Assembly (NCBI GenBank): GCA_902761395.1
Contig: CACWKJ010000036.1
Coordinates: 1 to 9,108, forward strand
Origin: an uncultured Elusimicrobium sp.
GTDB lineage: Bacteria > Elusimicrobiota > Endomicrobiia > Endomicrobiales > Endomicrobiaceae
Reading direction: 5' to 3'
DNA length: 9,108 nt
Positions 1 to 6,366 of this stretch are shown in pieces. The translations under genes were made by a program, and so were the position numbers. How positions within the stretch are numbered: position 1 is the stretch's first letter; every line of letters begins with the position of its first letter. The notes beneath the pieces are model-generated. The model had not been told where the DNA came from. It searched no databases and was given only the letters and a program-made list of their open reading frames with translations.

Positions 1-614
1 TTTATTTCTTTTTGAGTCTTTTCTATTACTTCACTGGTTTTTACTTTTTTTATTCTGTTAGGATATTTTTTTACAAGTTCAAGAAAACCTTTTCTTACAC
101 TGTTATGAAATTTCAAACCTTCTCTTTCTATTCTGTCACCGCCGGTAAGTTTTCCCTTATTAACAGACTTTGCTTTTTTTATACCTTTATTCGGATTTAT
201 ATCCAAGTATATCGTCAAGTCCGGTTTTAATCCTGATGTTGCTATATTATTCAATTTTTTTATTATTTCCTTATCTATTCCTCTTGCATATCCTTGATAA
301 GCAAGTGTAGAATCTGTGAACCTATCGCAAATAACAATATGGCCTTTCTTTAAATTCGGTTTTATAATATATTCCAAGTGTTGTGCTCTTGATGCTTCAT
401 ACAACATTAACTCACAATAAGGTGCAACATTGAATTTAGGATTAAGCAAAATGTTTCTTACCTGTTCGGCAACAATACTCCCGCCCGGTTCTCTTGTTAA
501 AACAACCGTTAACCCTTTACTTTCCAAATATTTTTTAAGTAATTCCGATTGTGTGGTTTTCCCGCACCCTTCACAACCTTCTATTGTAATAAAAACCGGT
601 TTCTTATATTTCAT
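1..614 (-). CDS. tmk: Thymidylate kinase (dTMP kinase), C-terminus cut by window edge
   Basis: Tmk phosphorylates dTMP to dTDP with ATP in the cytoplasm, a required step of dTTP synthesis. Reading the minus strand from ATG at 614-612 gives 204 codons with no stop before the window edge; the family is about 205-215 residues, so only a few are missing. Visible motifs are the P-loop GCEGCGKT (residues 13-20), the dTMP-binding REPGG (41-45), DRFTDSTLAYQGYARG (97-112), which carries the DR(Y/F) catalytic motif, the strand PDLTIYLD (131-138), and the LID segment with DRIERE (160-165) followed by the usual F-H--V--G-LEL helix. The P-loop has two cysteines where Gly/Ala is common, but the essential G, K and T are kept. 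The start is secure because the P-loop sits at the normal distance from it. No convincing Shine-Dalgarno sequence precedes the ATG. It is transcribed away from the dcw genes. Confidence 0.95.
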   Translation of the reverse strand, partial: MKYKKPVFITIEGCEGCGKTTQSELLKKYLESKGLTVVLTREPGGSIVAEQVRNILLNPKFNVAPYCELMLYEASRAQHLEYIIKPNLKKGHIVICDRFTDSTLAYQGYARGIDKEIIKKLNNIATSGLKPDLTIYLDINPNKGIKKAKSVNKGKLTGGDRIEREGLKFHNSVRKGFLELVKKYPNRIKKVKTSEVIEKTQKEI

Positions 615-626
615 ATATCTTAAAAT

Positions 627-654
627 TTTATAAAAAAAAGATATATAGTGTCAA
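627..654 (-). promoter_or_regulatory. Promoter of tmk, giving a very short leader
   Basis: On the minus strand a perfect -35 box TTGACA (654-649) is followed after 16 nt by TATAAA (632-627). Transcription should start near 620, leaving a leader of only about 5-8 nt before the ATG at 614, with no room for a Shine-Dalgarno site. The boxes are read directly; the start site is inferred. Confidence 0.6.
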
Positions 655-683
655 AACAAATAAAACTTTCATAATTATTTGTA

Positions 684-712
684 TTGTCTAATATTTTTAA
701 ACTTGCTATAAT
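684..712 (+). promoter_or_regulatory. Sigma-70-type promoter for the zinc-ribbon gene, rnpB and possibly the dcw genes
   Basis: A -35-like TTGTCT (684-689) is followed after 17 nt by a perfect -10 TATAAT (707-712), with a TG one base upstream (704-705) as in extended -10 promoters. The predicted start near 719 leaves about 25 nt of leader before the ATG at 745. Its -35 box lies about 30 bp from that of the divergent tmk promoter. No equally good promoter was seen downstream on this strand, so it may drive the following genes as one unit; that is inference. Confidence 0.65.
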
Positions 713-735
713 TAGTTAATCTTATACTTTATATT

Positions 736-747
736 GGAGATACAATG
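736..747 (+). promoter_or_regulatory. Shine-Dalgarno site plus ATG upstream of the zinc-ribbon frame
   Basis: GGAG (736-739) stands 5 nt before an ATG at 745-747, an ideal ribosome-binding arrangement. This ATG opens a frame of only 11 codons that stops at 778-780; the zinc-ribbon frame is the neighbouring one. The site therefore marks the probable ancestral start of the gene now readable only from 813. Confidence 0.6.
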
Positions 748-780
748 GAAAATTTAATCAATTACAAGAAAAAGATGTAA
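745..780 (+). other. Out-of-frame 5' remnant of the zinc-ribbon gene
   Basis: ATG 745 follows a strong Shine-Dalgarno site but reads only MENLINYKKKM before TAA at 778-780. The overlapping +2 frame encodes FNQLQEKDVKIFELKQNL, typical of the N-terminal helix of C4 zinc-ribbon proteins, and runs on into the main frame. The pair is best explained by loss of one base between 747 and about 762, most simply from the A-run 749-752. It could be a real mutation or a sequence error. Confidence 0.6.
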
Positions 781-812
781 AAATTTTTGAATTAAAGCAA
801 AATCTTACAAAT

Positions 813-1448
813 TTGCCGAAGATTGTTGAAGAAAAACAAAAGAAAATTGCAGATTTAAAAGCAAATTTTGAAAGCAAAAAAGCCGAATACGTAAGATTAA
901 ATTCGCTGAAAAAAGAAAAAGAAGCTCTTTTATCGACAAAAGAAGCTGCAATAGCAAAACATACTTCAGACTTGAACACAATTAAAGCAAACGATATGTA
1001 CAAAAATTGCTTACTCGAAATAGAAAAAGCTAAAGCTGATAAAAGTGTTGTTGAAGATGAAATTCTTCAACTTATGGAAGATATAGATAAAGAAATGGTT
1101 AATTTAAAAAAATATGAAGAAGAAACGAAAGCAAAGGAAGCCGAAATAAACAGAGAAATTTCCGAAGCAAAATTAACCGTTGAAAAAGCTAAAGAAAACA
1201 TTGAAACAATACAAAAAGAAAGAGATGAGTTTGCTAAAACGATAGATAAAAACATTTTATCTCAATATGAAAGAATAAGAGAAAGCAGAAACGGACAGGG
1301 AATTGCAACTGTCGACGGTGAAAGTTGCAGCGGTTGCAATATGGTTTTAAGACCGCAATTAATAGTTCAGGCAACGAAATGTAAAGAATTGGTATATTGC
1401 GATAATTGTTCAAGAATATTATTTAATAAAAAAGGTATAGAAGAATAA
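813..1448 (+). CDS. Coiled-coil protein with C-terminal C4 zinc ribbon, 5' end probably frameshifted
   Basis: The 211-residue frame from TTG at 813 has a long Lys/Glu-rich coiled coil (about residues 1-155) and a C-terminal zinc ribbon with CSGC (C172, C175) and CDNC (C196, C199). This is the layout of the C4-type zinc-ribbon (DUF164/zf-RING_7) family, whose best-known member is Helicobacter FlgZ (HP0958), an RNA- and RpoN-interacting protein; the role here is unknown, and nucleic-acid binding is only a guess. TTG 813 has no Shine-Dalgarno site and is probably not the original start. The same frame is open from 720 but has no ATG, GTG or TTG before 813, while an ATG with a good Shine-Dalgarno site lies at 745 one frame away. 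One extra A in the A-run 749-752 would join them into about 234 residues beginning MEKFNQLQEKDV, close to the family's usual start and length. The stop codon directly abuts rnpB. Confidence 0.8.
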   Translation: MPKIVEEKQKKIADLKANFESKKAEYVRLNSLKKEKEALLSTKEAAIAKHTSDLNTIKANDMYKNCLLEIEKAKADKSVVEDEILQLMEDIDKEMVNLKKYEEETKAKEAEINREISEAKLTVEKAKENIETIQKERDEFAKTIDKNILSQYERIRESRNGQGIATVDGESCSGCNMVLRPQLIVQATKCKELVYCDNCSRILFNKKGIEE

Positions 1449-1787
1449 AATAAGCAGATGGTTCGTGGTCGCTTTACATTCATTGTAAAGAGGAAAGTCC
1501 GAACTTTACTCTCCTTTTGGAGAAAAACGGTAGTGGGCAATTCCCACAGTCCGCGAGGATAGAGGTGCGAGCAGAGACGATTTTTCCCGAAAGGGAAAGA
1601 TGTTCCTTGAAAAAGGAATAGCTCTTACTATAACCAAGGTAAGAGGTGAAACGGCTAAATCCTTACCGGAAAGCAAGATAGCAGTTATTATCGCTTGACT
1701 ATATAAAGCAATTTATATAGCAGAGAAATGACCACAATGTTTACTTGTAAACATACAGAATTCGGTGTATAGCCATCTGTTTATTAT
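1449..1787 (+). ncRNA. rnpB: RNase P RNA (catalytic RNA), type A-like and reduced
   Basis: This is the catalytic RNA of RNase P, which removes 5' leaders from tRNA precursors. Conserved blocks are GAGGAAAGTCCGAAC (from 1490; P4 5' side), AGCAGAGACG (about 1570-1579), ACGGCTAAATCCTTACCGGA (about 1651-1670, the GGUAAACCCCACCCGG-type block) and ACAGAATTCGGTGTATAGCC (1755-1774; P4 3' side). P1 pairs 1449-1461 with 1773-1785 (13 pairs, one G-U); P2 pairs 1465-1470 with 1730-1735; P3 pairs 1472-1478 with 1484-1490. Other hairpins are 1533-1537/1543-1547, 1583-1588/1593-1598 (GAAA loop), 1603-1608/1613-1618 (GAAA loop) and 1622-1628/1639-1645. A 9-bp P18-like stem lies at 1699-1707/1712-1720 with a GCAA loop, and a P19-like stem at 1737-1743/1748-1754. 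The region between 1671 and 1699 is far shorter than the P15-P17 region of E. coli and has no GGU. P1 begins right after the upstream stop codon, so the 5' end may be made by processing. Ends are uncertain by a few bases. Confidence 0.95.
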
Positions 1788-1789
1788 TC

Positions 1790-1809
1790 TTCGGAAAGAA
1801 CACTCCGAA
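1790..1809 (+). promoter_or_regulatory. Hairpin between rnpB and the rsmH start codon
   Basis: TTCGGA (1790-1795) pairs perfectly with TCCGAA (1804-1809) around an 8-nt loop. The stem ends one base before the rsmH ATG at 1811 and takes in part of the only Shine-Dalgarno-like run (GGAAAG, 1793-1798). There is no U-tract after it, so it is a poor intrinsic terminator. It may instead limit rsmH translation or help define the rnpB 3' end; both roles are inferred. Confidence 0.45.
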
Positions 1810-1810
1810 A

Positions 1811-2695
1811 ATGGATGAAAACTTTTATCATTTACCGGTTATGTTAAACGAAATAGATCAGTATCTTATAACTAAAGATACCGGTTATTATGTTGATTGT
1901 ACTTTCGGAGGCGGTGGTCACAGTTTATATCTTTTGAACAAATATAACGGAATCAAAATAATAGCTTTTGATCAAGATACGGATTCTCTAAAAAGATTTA
2001 ATGAAAATCCCGAACTGCAAAAATTTAAAGACAGAATAATTTTTTGTCACGATAATTTCAGGAACATTGAAAAAAATTTAAACAAATTAAATATACCGAA
2101 AGTTAACGGACTTCTTGCAGATTTGGGCGTATCATCAAAACAGCTTGATGACAAGACAAGAGGTTTTTCTTTTAATTCCGATGACGTTCTCGATATGAGA
2201 ATGAACAAGGAGCAGGAATTAACTGCTTACACCGTAGTAAATACTTTCAGCAAAGAAAATTTGCAAGATATTTTTTTTAAATACGGAGAAGAATCTTTTT
2301 CAAAACAAATTGCGCAAAAAATAGTTGAAGAAAGAGTAAAAGGGAACATTAAAACTTGTAATCAATTAAAAGACATTGTTTGTAAAGTAAAATGGGCTAA
2401 AGGAAAAATTAATCCCGCTACAAAAATATTTCAAGCTTTAAGGATTTATGTTAACGATGAACTTGGCAGTTTACAGGAAATGTTGAACAGTATTTCAAAC
2501 GTTTTAGATACGGGTGCCAGAGCCGCAATTTTAACTTATCATTCTTTGGAAGACAGAATAGTTAAACAAACTTTTAAAGATGCTAAAAACTTAAAAATAA
2601 TAAACAAAAAAGTTATAATTGCAACAGAAAAAGAAATGAAAGAGAACCCGAGAAGCAGAAGTGCAAAACTTAGGGTTGTGGAAAAAGAACTATGA
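1811..2695 (+). CDS. rsmH: 16S rRNA (cytosine-1402-N4)-methyltransferase RsmH
   Basis: RsmH (MraW) uses S-adenosylmethionine to N4-methylate C1402 in the ribosomal decoding centre. The 294-residue protein is slightly shorter than the common 305-315. Motifs in order: HLPVMLNE (7-14), the SAM-binding DCTFGGGGHS (29-38), IAFDQD (51-56), ADLGVSSKQLD (103-113) with RGFSF (117-121) and LDMRM (127-131), then KINPATKIFQALRIYVNDEL (199-218), ILTYHSLEDRIVK (240-252) and the C-terminal RSRSAKLR (281-288). All conserved blocks are present and in order, so it should be active. The ATG at 1811 puts HLPVML at its normal place near the N-terminus. It is the first dcw-type protein gene here; no mraZ precedes it. 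It overlaps ftsL by 4 nt (ATGA), which implies translational coupling. Confidence 0.96.
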   Translation: MDENFYHLPVMLNEIDQYLITKDTGYYVDCTFGGGGHSLYLLNKYNGIKIIAFDQDTDSLKRFNENPELQKFKDRIIFCHDNFRNIEKNLNKLNIPKVNGLLADLGVSSKQLDDKTRGFSFNSDDVLDMRMNKEQELTAYTVVNTFSKENLQDIFFKYGEESFSKQIAQKIVEERVKGNIKTCNQLKDIVCKVKWAKGKINPATKIFQALRIYVNDELGSLQEMLNSISNVLDTGARAAILTYHSLEDRIVKQTFKDAKNLKIINKKVIIATEKEMKENPRSRSAKLRVVEKEL

Positions 2696-2982
2696 ACGGA
2701 AAACAAATAAAAACAATTTTTATTCTTATTTTATTTTGTTTCATTTTTTATTTCATTGTTACAGGACAAATAAATAATAATTTAACGAATTTAAGAATAC
2801 AAATTACGGATCTTAAAGAAAATTATGACATATTAGAAAATAAATCAAATTCCATGAAAGCAGAAATAAAATCTTTACTTTCAATAAAAAATCTTGAAAA
2901 AATTGCCGAAGAAAAAAAATTTAATAAACCGACAAAAGAACAGAAAATAGTATTAAAAAATGATAAAGATAAAAAAGAATAA
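2692..2982 (+). CDS. ftsL: Cell division protein FtsL-like, small bitopic coiled-coil protein
   Basis: FtsL forms the FtsQ/L/B (DivIB/FtsL/DivIC) membrane complex that recruits and activates the septal synthase containing FtsI. The 96-residue product has a short basic cytoplasmic end (MNGKQIK), one hydrophobic membrane segment (about 8-24), an extracytoplasmic coiled coil (about 28-62) and then LEKIAEEKKFNKPTKEQ (about 68-84), resembling the region after the coiled coil in FtsL/FtsB proteins. Family sequence conservation is poor, so the name rests on topology, size and position between rsmH and ftsI, the standard place of ftsL. It starts inside the rsmH stop (ATGA), and its last 23 nt overlap the start of ftsI. 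Confidence 0.85.
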   Translation: MNGKQIKTIFILILFCFIFYFIVTGQINNNLTNLRIQITDLKENYDILENKSNSMKAEIKSLLSIKNLEKIAEEKKFNKPTKEQKIVLKNDKDKKE

Positions 2983-4876
2983 AAACAAACCTTCTTTTTT
3001 TAGTTTAGCTAAATTAAAGAAAATTTTAAATACAAATCCCGGTTCGTCATCAACAAGACAAAAAATTATCATATGCGGACTGTTCATTTTTTTTACTCTA
3101 ATAATAATAAAGTTAATTAACTTACAAGTGTTTCAACACTCGGACCAAGACCAATTTGTTAACAGCATGGCATACAAGGAAAGTGAAGAACTTCAACAAA
3201 GAGGATTCATTTTTGACAGAAATAAAGACACATTAGCCATGAGTGTAAAAACATACACTATTGCTCTTGATTCGAAAATGATGCCCGATATTGATGCTGT
3301 AAAACAATTATTGTCAAAATATGATATTAATTTAAGTTCTTCCAACTATAACTCAATAAAATCGGGTAAAAGGCATATTGAAATAAAGAAAAATATTTCC
3401 GAACTTACAATTCTTAAACTAAAGCAAGATATTTCCGCAGAAAGGAAAAAAATAAGAGAAAGAGCAAGACAATTAAATAAAGACTTAAAACTCTATAAAA
3501 AAGATCCGCAAAAAAAAGAAGAAATTCGTTCGGAACTTAACAGTATAAAAGAAGACAAATTTGTTTGCATAAAAATACAGGGAAATTATAAGAGAGTTTA
3601 TCCAGAAAAAGAATTAGCGGCACATGTTATAGGAAAAGTAAATTCCGAAAATGTCGGAACCAATGGTATAGAAAGAACATGCAACGAACAACTTAGCGGT
3701 GAAAATATAAAAAGACAAAAAATGGTAATAAATAATTATAAGAGTGTATACTTAGATTCATTGGAAGATGAAGATATTGAACAATCCAACAATGTCACTT
3801 TAACAATCGATAGAAAATTACAATTTATTGCCGAAGACGAACTTGAAAAAGGATTAATCAGAACAAAATCAAAAAGAGGAGTTGCCATAATACAAAATCC
3901 GCATAACGGAGAAATTCTTGCAATGGCATCATTACCTACATACAATCCCGAAGAAAAAGTAGCAAAGCAGGAATATTTACACAATAATGCTATAAGTCTG
4001 GCCGCAGAACCCGGTTCAACTTTTAAAGTCGTTATATTGTCTACCGTACTTGATAGAGGAATTTTTAAATTAACCGATAAAGTTTATTGCGAAAACGGAA
4101 ATTTTAAAATTTTCGGTGCAACTATACACGATCATGACAAACAAAAAACCATTACGGTTCAACAAATACTTGAACAATCATCGAATGTAGGTACATCAAA
4201 ACTGGCTCTAAAAACAGATAATGAGGTTTTTTACAAATATATTTTGGATTTCGGATTTAATTCAAGAACGGGAATAGAATTAACCGGAGAAGAAAAAGGA
4301 ATTTTGTCCCCGGTAAAAAAATGGAGTAAAATAAGTCCGTGTTCATTATCATTCGGTCAAGAGTTGTTTGTTACTCCGTTACAAACAATAGGTGCCTATT
4401 CAACCATAGCCAACGGCGGAACTCTTTTAAAGCCTAAAATAATAAAAGCAATTGCAGATAAAGAATGTGCGGAAAAAGAGATTGTGAGAAAACATGTTAT
4501 AAGTGAGGACACAGCATACAAAGTAAGACAAGCTTTGGAAGGAGTTGTAAAAAACGGAACAGGAAAATCGGCAAGAGTTCCCGGATACACCGTAGGCGGA
4601 AAAACCGGAACGGCACAAAAATTTGATCAACAATTAAGAAAATATTCCAAGAAAAATTATTTGGCTTCTTTTTGCGGAATGCTGCCTGCAATGAATCCCG
4701 AAATTGTAATTCTTGTGGTATATGATGAACCTTACGGAGATGAATATTATGCTTCCACCGTTGCAGCTCCAGTATTTTCAAAAATAGCACAAAGAGCTGC
4801 GGAATACTTAAATATACAACCTGATAAACCCGAAGAGTTAGTTGAGAAAAAAACACAAAAAGGAAAGAAGAAATGA
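2960..4876 (+). CDS. ftsI: Septal peptidoglycan transpeptidase FtsI (class B penicillin-binding protein 3)
   Basis: FtsI cross-links new peptidoglycan at the division septum with its partner FtsW. The 638-residue protein has a basic cytoplasmic tail, one membrane anchor (about 36-54), the class B pedestal with RGFIFDRN (81-88) and GTNGIER (233-239), and a transpeptidase domain with all three active-site motifs: STFK (353-356, Ser353 nucleophile), SSN (407-409) and KTG (548-550). No PASTA repeats are present, and the tail ends in a Lys-rich stretch. Residues about 155-200, in the pedestal between LKLKQD and FVCIKIQGNYKRVYP, form an unusually charged, helix-prone insertion. The ATG at 2960 lies 23 nt inside ftsL and has no clear Shine-Dalgarno site; the next Met (residue 69 or later) would lose the membrane anchor, so 2960 is preferred. 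The 3' end overlaps murE by 4 nt. Position beside ftsL and murE favours FtsI over an elongation PBP2. Confidence 0.95.
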   Translation: MIKIKKNKNKPSFFSLAKLKKILNTNPGSSSTRQKIIICGLFIFFTLIIIKLINLQVFQHSDQDQFVNSMAYKESEELQQRGFIFDRNKDTLAMSVKTYTIALDSKMMPDIDAVKQLLSKYDINLSSSNYNSIKSGKRHIEIKKNISELTILKLKQDISAERKKIRERARQLNKDLKLYKKDPQKKEEIRSELNSIKEDKFVCIKIQGNYKRVYPEKELAAHVIGKVNSENVGTNGIERTCNEQLSGENIKRQKMVINNYKSVYLDSLEDEDIEQSNNVTLTIDRKLQFIAEDELEKGLIRTKSKRGVAIIQNPHNGEILAMASLPTYNPEEKVAKQEYLHNNAISLAAEPGSTFKVVILSTVLDRGIFKLTDKVYCENGNFKIFGATIHDHDKQKTITVQQILEQSSNVGTSKLALKTDNEVFYKYILDFGFNSRTGIELTGEEKGILSPVKKWSKISPCSLSFGQELFVTPLQTIGAYSTIANGGTLLKPKIIKAIADKECAEKEIVRKHVISEDTAYKVRQALEGVVKNGTGKSARVPGYTVGGKTGTAQKFDQQLRKYSKKNYLASFCGMLPAMNPEIVILVVYDEPYGDEYYASTVAAPVFSKIAQRAAEYLNIQPDKPEELVEKKTQKGKKK

Positions 4877-6360
4877 ATTTAAAAAATTTAATTGACTCAA
4901 TAAGTGTTAAAGAAATTTTCGGAAACACGGATATAGATATAAAAGGCTTATCTTATGATTCAAGAAAAGTTTCACAAGATAATATCTTTTTTGCTCTTAA
5001 AGGTTCTCATGCCGACGGAACAGAATTTTCAAGACAGGCAATTTCAAAAGGTGCAACTTGTATTATTTCCGAAACAAAAATAGATAATTGTGAATGTACA
5101 AATATAGTTGTCGATAATGTTTTAGATTCCATGTCAAAAATCAGTGCAAAATTTTATGATTATCCCGACAAGAAATTAACCATTATCGGAGTTACCGGAA
5201 CCAACGGAAAAACATCAATAACATACATGACAGAATCAATATTAAAAAAATTAAATATTGATATAGGTGTAATAGGAACTATAAGTTACAGATATGCAAA
5301 TGTTGTTATTGATGCACCCAACACAACGCCGCAATCTTTAGATTTATATAAGATGATGTCGGAAATGGTTAAACTAAACATAAAATATTTAATAATGGAG
5401 GTTTCTTCTCATTCTCTCGTATTGGGAAGAGTGTCGGGAATAGAATTTGATATAGCGGTCTTTACTAATTTAACACAAGACCATCTTGATTTTCATAAAA
5501 ACATGGACAATTATTTTAATGCAAAAAAAATGTTGTTTTCTTCGTTATCCGTTAACTTAAAAAACAATAAAAAGTTTGCTATAATTAATTCCGATGATTT
5601 TTACGGGAAAAAGCTTTTAGAAGATTCAACCATTACAGCAAATAAAATTTCTTATTCCACTTCTTCTAAAAATAGTTCTTTGTTTTGTTTAGCAAAAAAT
5701 ATTTTATTAAACAGCACCGGAAGTTGTTTTAATATGGAATCATCTTTCGGCAATGCTACGATAAACATAAATCAAATAGGTATGCACAACATATACAACA
5801 TTCTTGCAGTTTTTTGTATCTGTATATCGATTGGATTAGAATTTAACAAAATTGTTGATTGCTTGAAAGAAATGTCGGGAGCCCCGGGACGACTTGAAAA
5901 AGTAAACGGGAGCAAAGATTTTTCGGTTATAGTTGATTATGCACATACAGATGATGCTTTAAAAAATGTATTATCCGCAATAAAAAGTTTAAAACCGGCA
6001 AAAATTATTACGGTATTCGGTTGCGGAGGAAACAGAGATAAAACCAAAAGGCCAAAAATGGCAAAGGTTGCTTGCAGTATGAGCGATTTCGTTTTTATAA
6101 CTTCCGATAATCCGAGAGAAGAAAACCCTGATGAAATAATCAGCGACATTGAAGCGGGCGCAAAAGAAATAAATAAAACAAATTACAAAATAGTTGTTGA
6201 CAGAAAAGAAGCAATAAAACAGGCAATTATCGAAGCAAGAAAAAACGATGTGGTTCTAATTGCAGGTAAAGGGCACGAAAACTATCAGATAATCGGAAGA
6301 ACTAAAATTCATTTTGATGATAGAGAAACAGCTTCGGAAATATTAAAAAATTTTAGGTAA
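4873..6360 (+). CDS. murE: UDP-MurNAc-L-Ala-D-Glu:meso-diaminopimelate ligase MurE
   Basis: MurE is the cytoplasmic ATP-dependent ligase that adds the third residue of the peptidoglycan stem peptide. The 495-residue protein has the full three-domain Mur ligase layout: N-terminal UDP-binding domain with LSYDSRKV (26-33), P-loop GVTGTNGKTS (106-115), TTPQS (151-155), MEVSSHSL (175-182), FTNLTQDHLDFH (197-208), the probable carbamylated lysine in NAKK (K218), the DYAHTDDAL segment (355-363), GCGGNRDKTKRPKM (383-396), DNPR (412-415) and AGKGHENYQ (464-472). DNPR is the signature of meso-DAP-adding enzymes, as opposed to L-Lys-adding ones, so a DAP-type wall is expected. The ATG at 4873 overlaps the ftsI stop (ATGA), with AGGA at 4861-4864 as a well-placed Shine-Dalgarno site. 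Confidence 0.97.
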   Translation: MNLKNLIDSISVKEIFGNTDIDIKGLSYDSRKVSQDNIFFALKGSHADGTEFSRQAISKGATCIISETKIDNCECTNIVVDNVLDSMSKISAKFYDYPDKKLTIIGVTGTNGKTSITYMTESILKKLNIDIGVIGTISYRYANVVIDAPNTTPQSLDLYKMMSEMVKLNIKYLIMEVSSHSLVLGRVSGIEFDIAVFTNLTQDHLDFHKNMDNYFNAKKMLFSSLSVNLKNNKKFAIINSDDFYGKKLLEDSTITANKISYSTSSKNSSLFCLAKNILLNSTGSCFNMESSFGNATININQIGMHNIYNILAVFCICISIGLEFNKIVDCLKEMSGAPGRLEKVNGSKDFSVIVDYAHTDDALKNVLSAIKSLKPAKIITVFGCGGNRDKTKRPKMAKVACSMSDFVFITSDNPREENPDEIISDIEAGAKEINKTNYKIVVDRKEAIKQAIIEARKNDVVLIAGKGHENYQIIGRTKIHFDDRETASEILKNFR

Positions 6361-6366
6361 TATAAA

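Noticed and set aside
430..633. Small plus-strand open frame opposite the start of tmk
   Set aside because: It is antisense to the P-loop region of tmk and has no recognisable features.
1583..1618. Two adjacent hairpins with GAAA loops that could resemble a terminator or attenuator
   Set aside because: They lie within the RNase P RNA, fit its helices and GNRA loops, and have no following U-tract.
1695..1719. Possible promoter inside rnpB: TTGACT (1695-1700) with TATATA (1714-1719)
   Set aside because: The spacing is only 13 nt, and the bases are explained by the P18-like stem and conserved RNase P RNA sequence.
4497..4928. 143-codon minus-strand open frame across the ftsI/murE junction
   Set aside because: It lies antisense to the KTG region of ftsI and the start of murE, and its composition (Phe, Leu, Ser, Arg) is that of a reverse-strand shadow.
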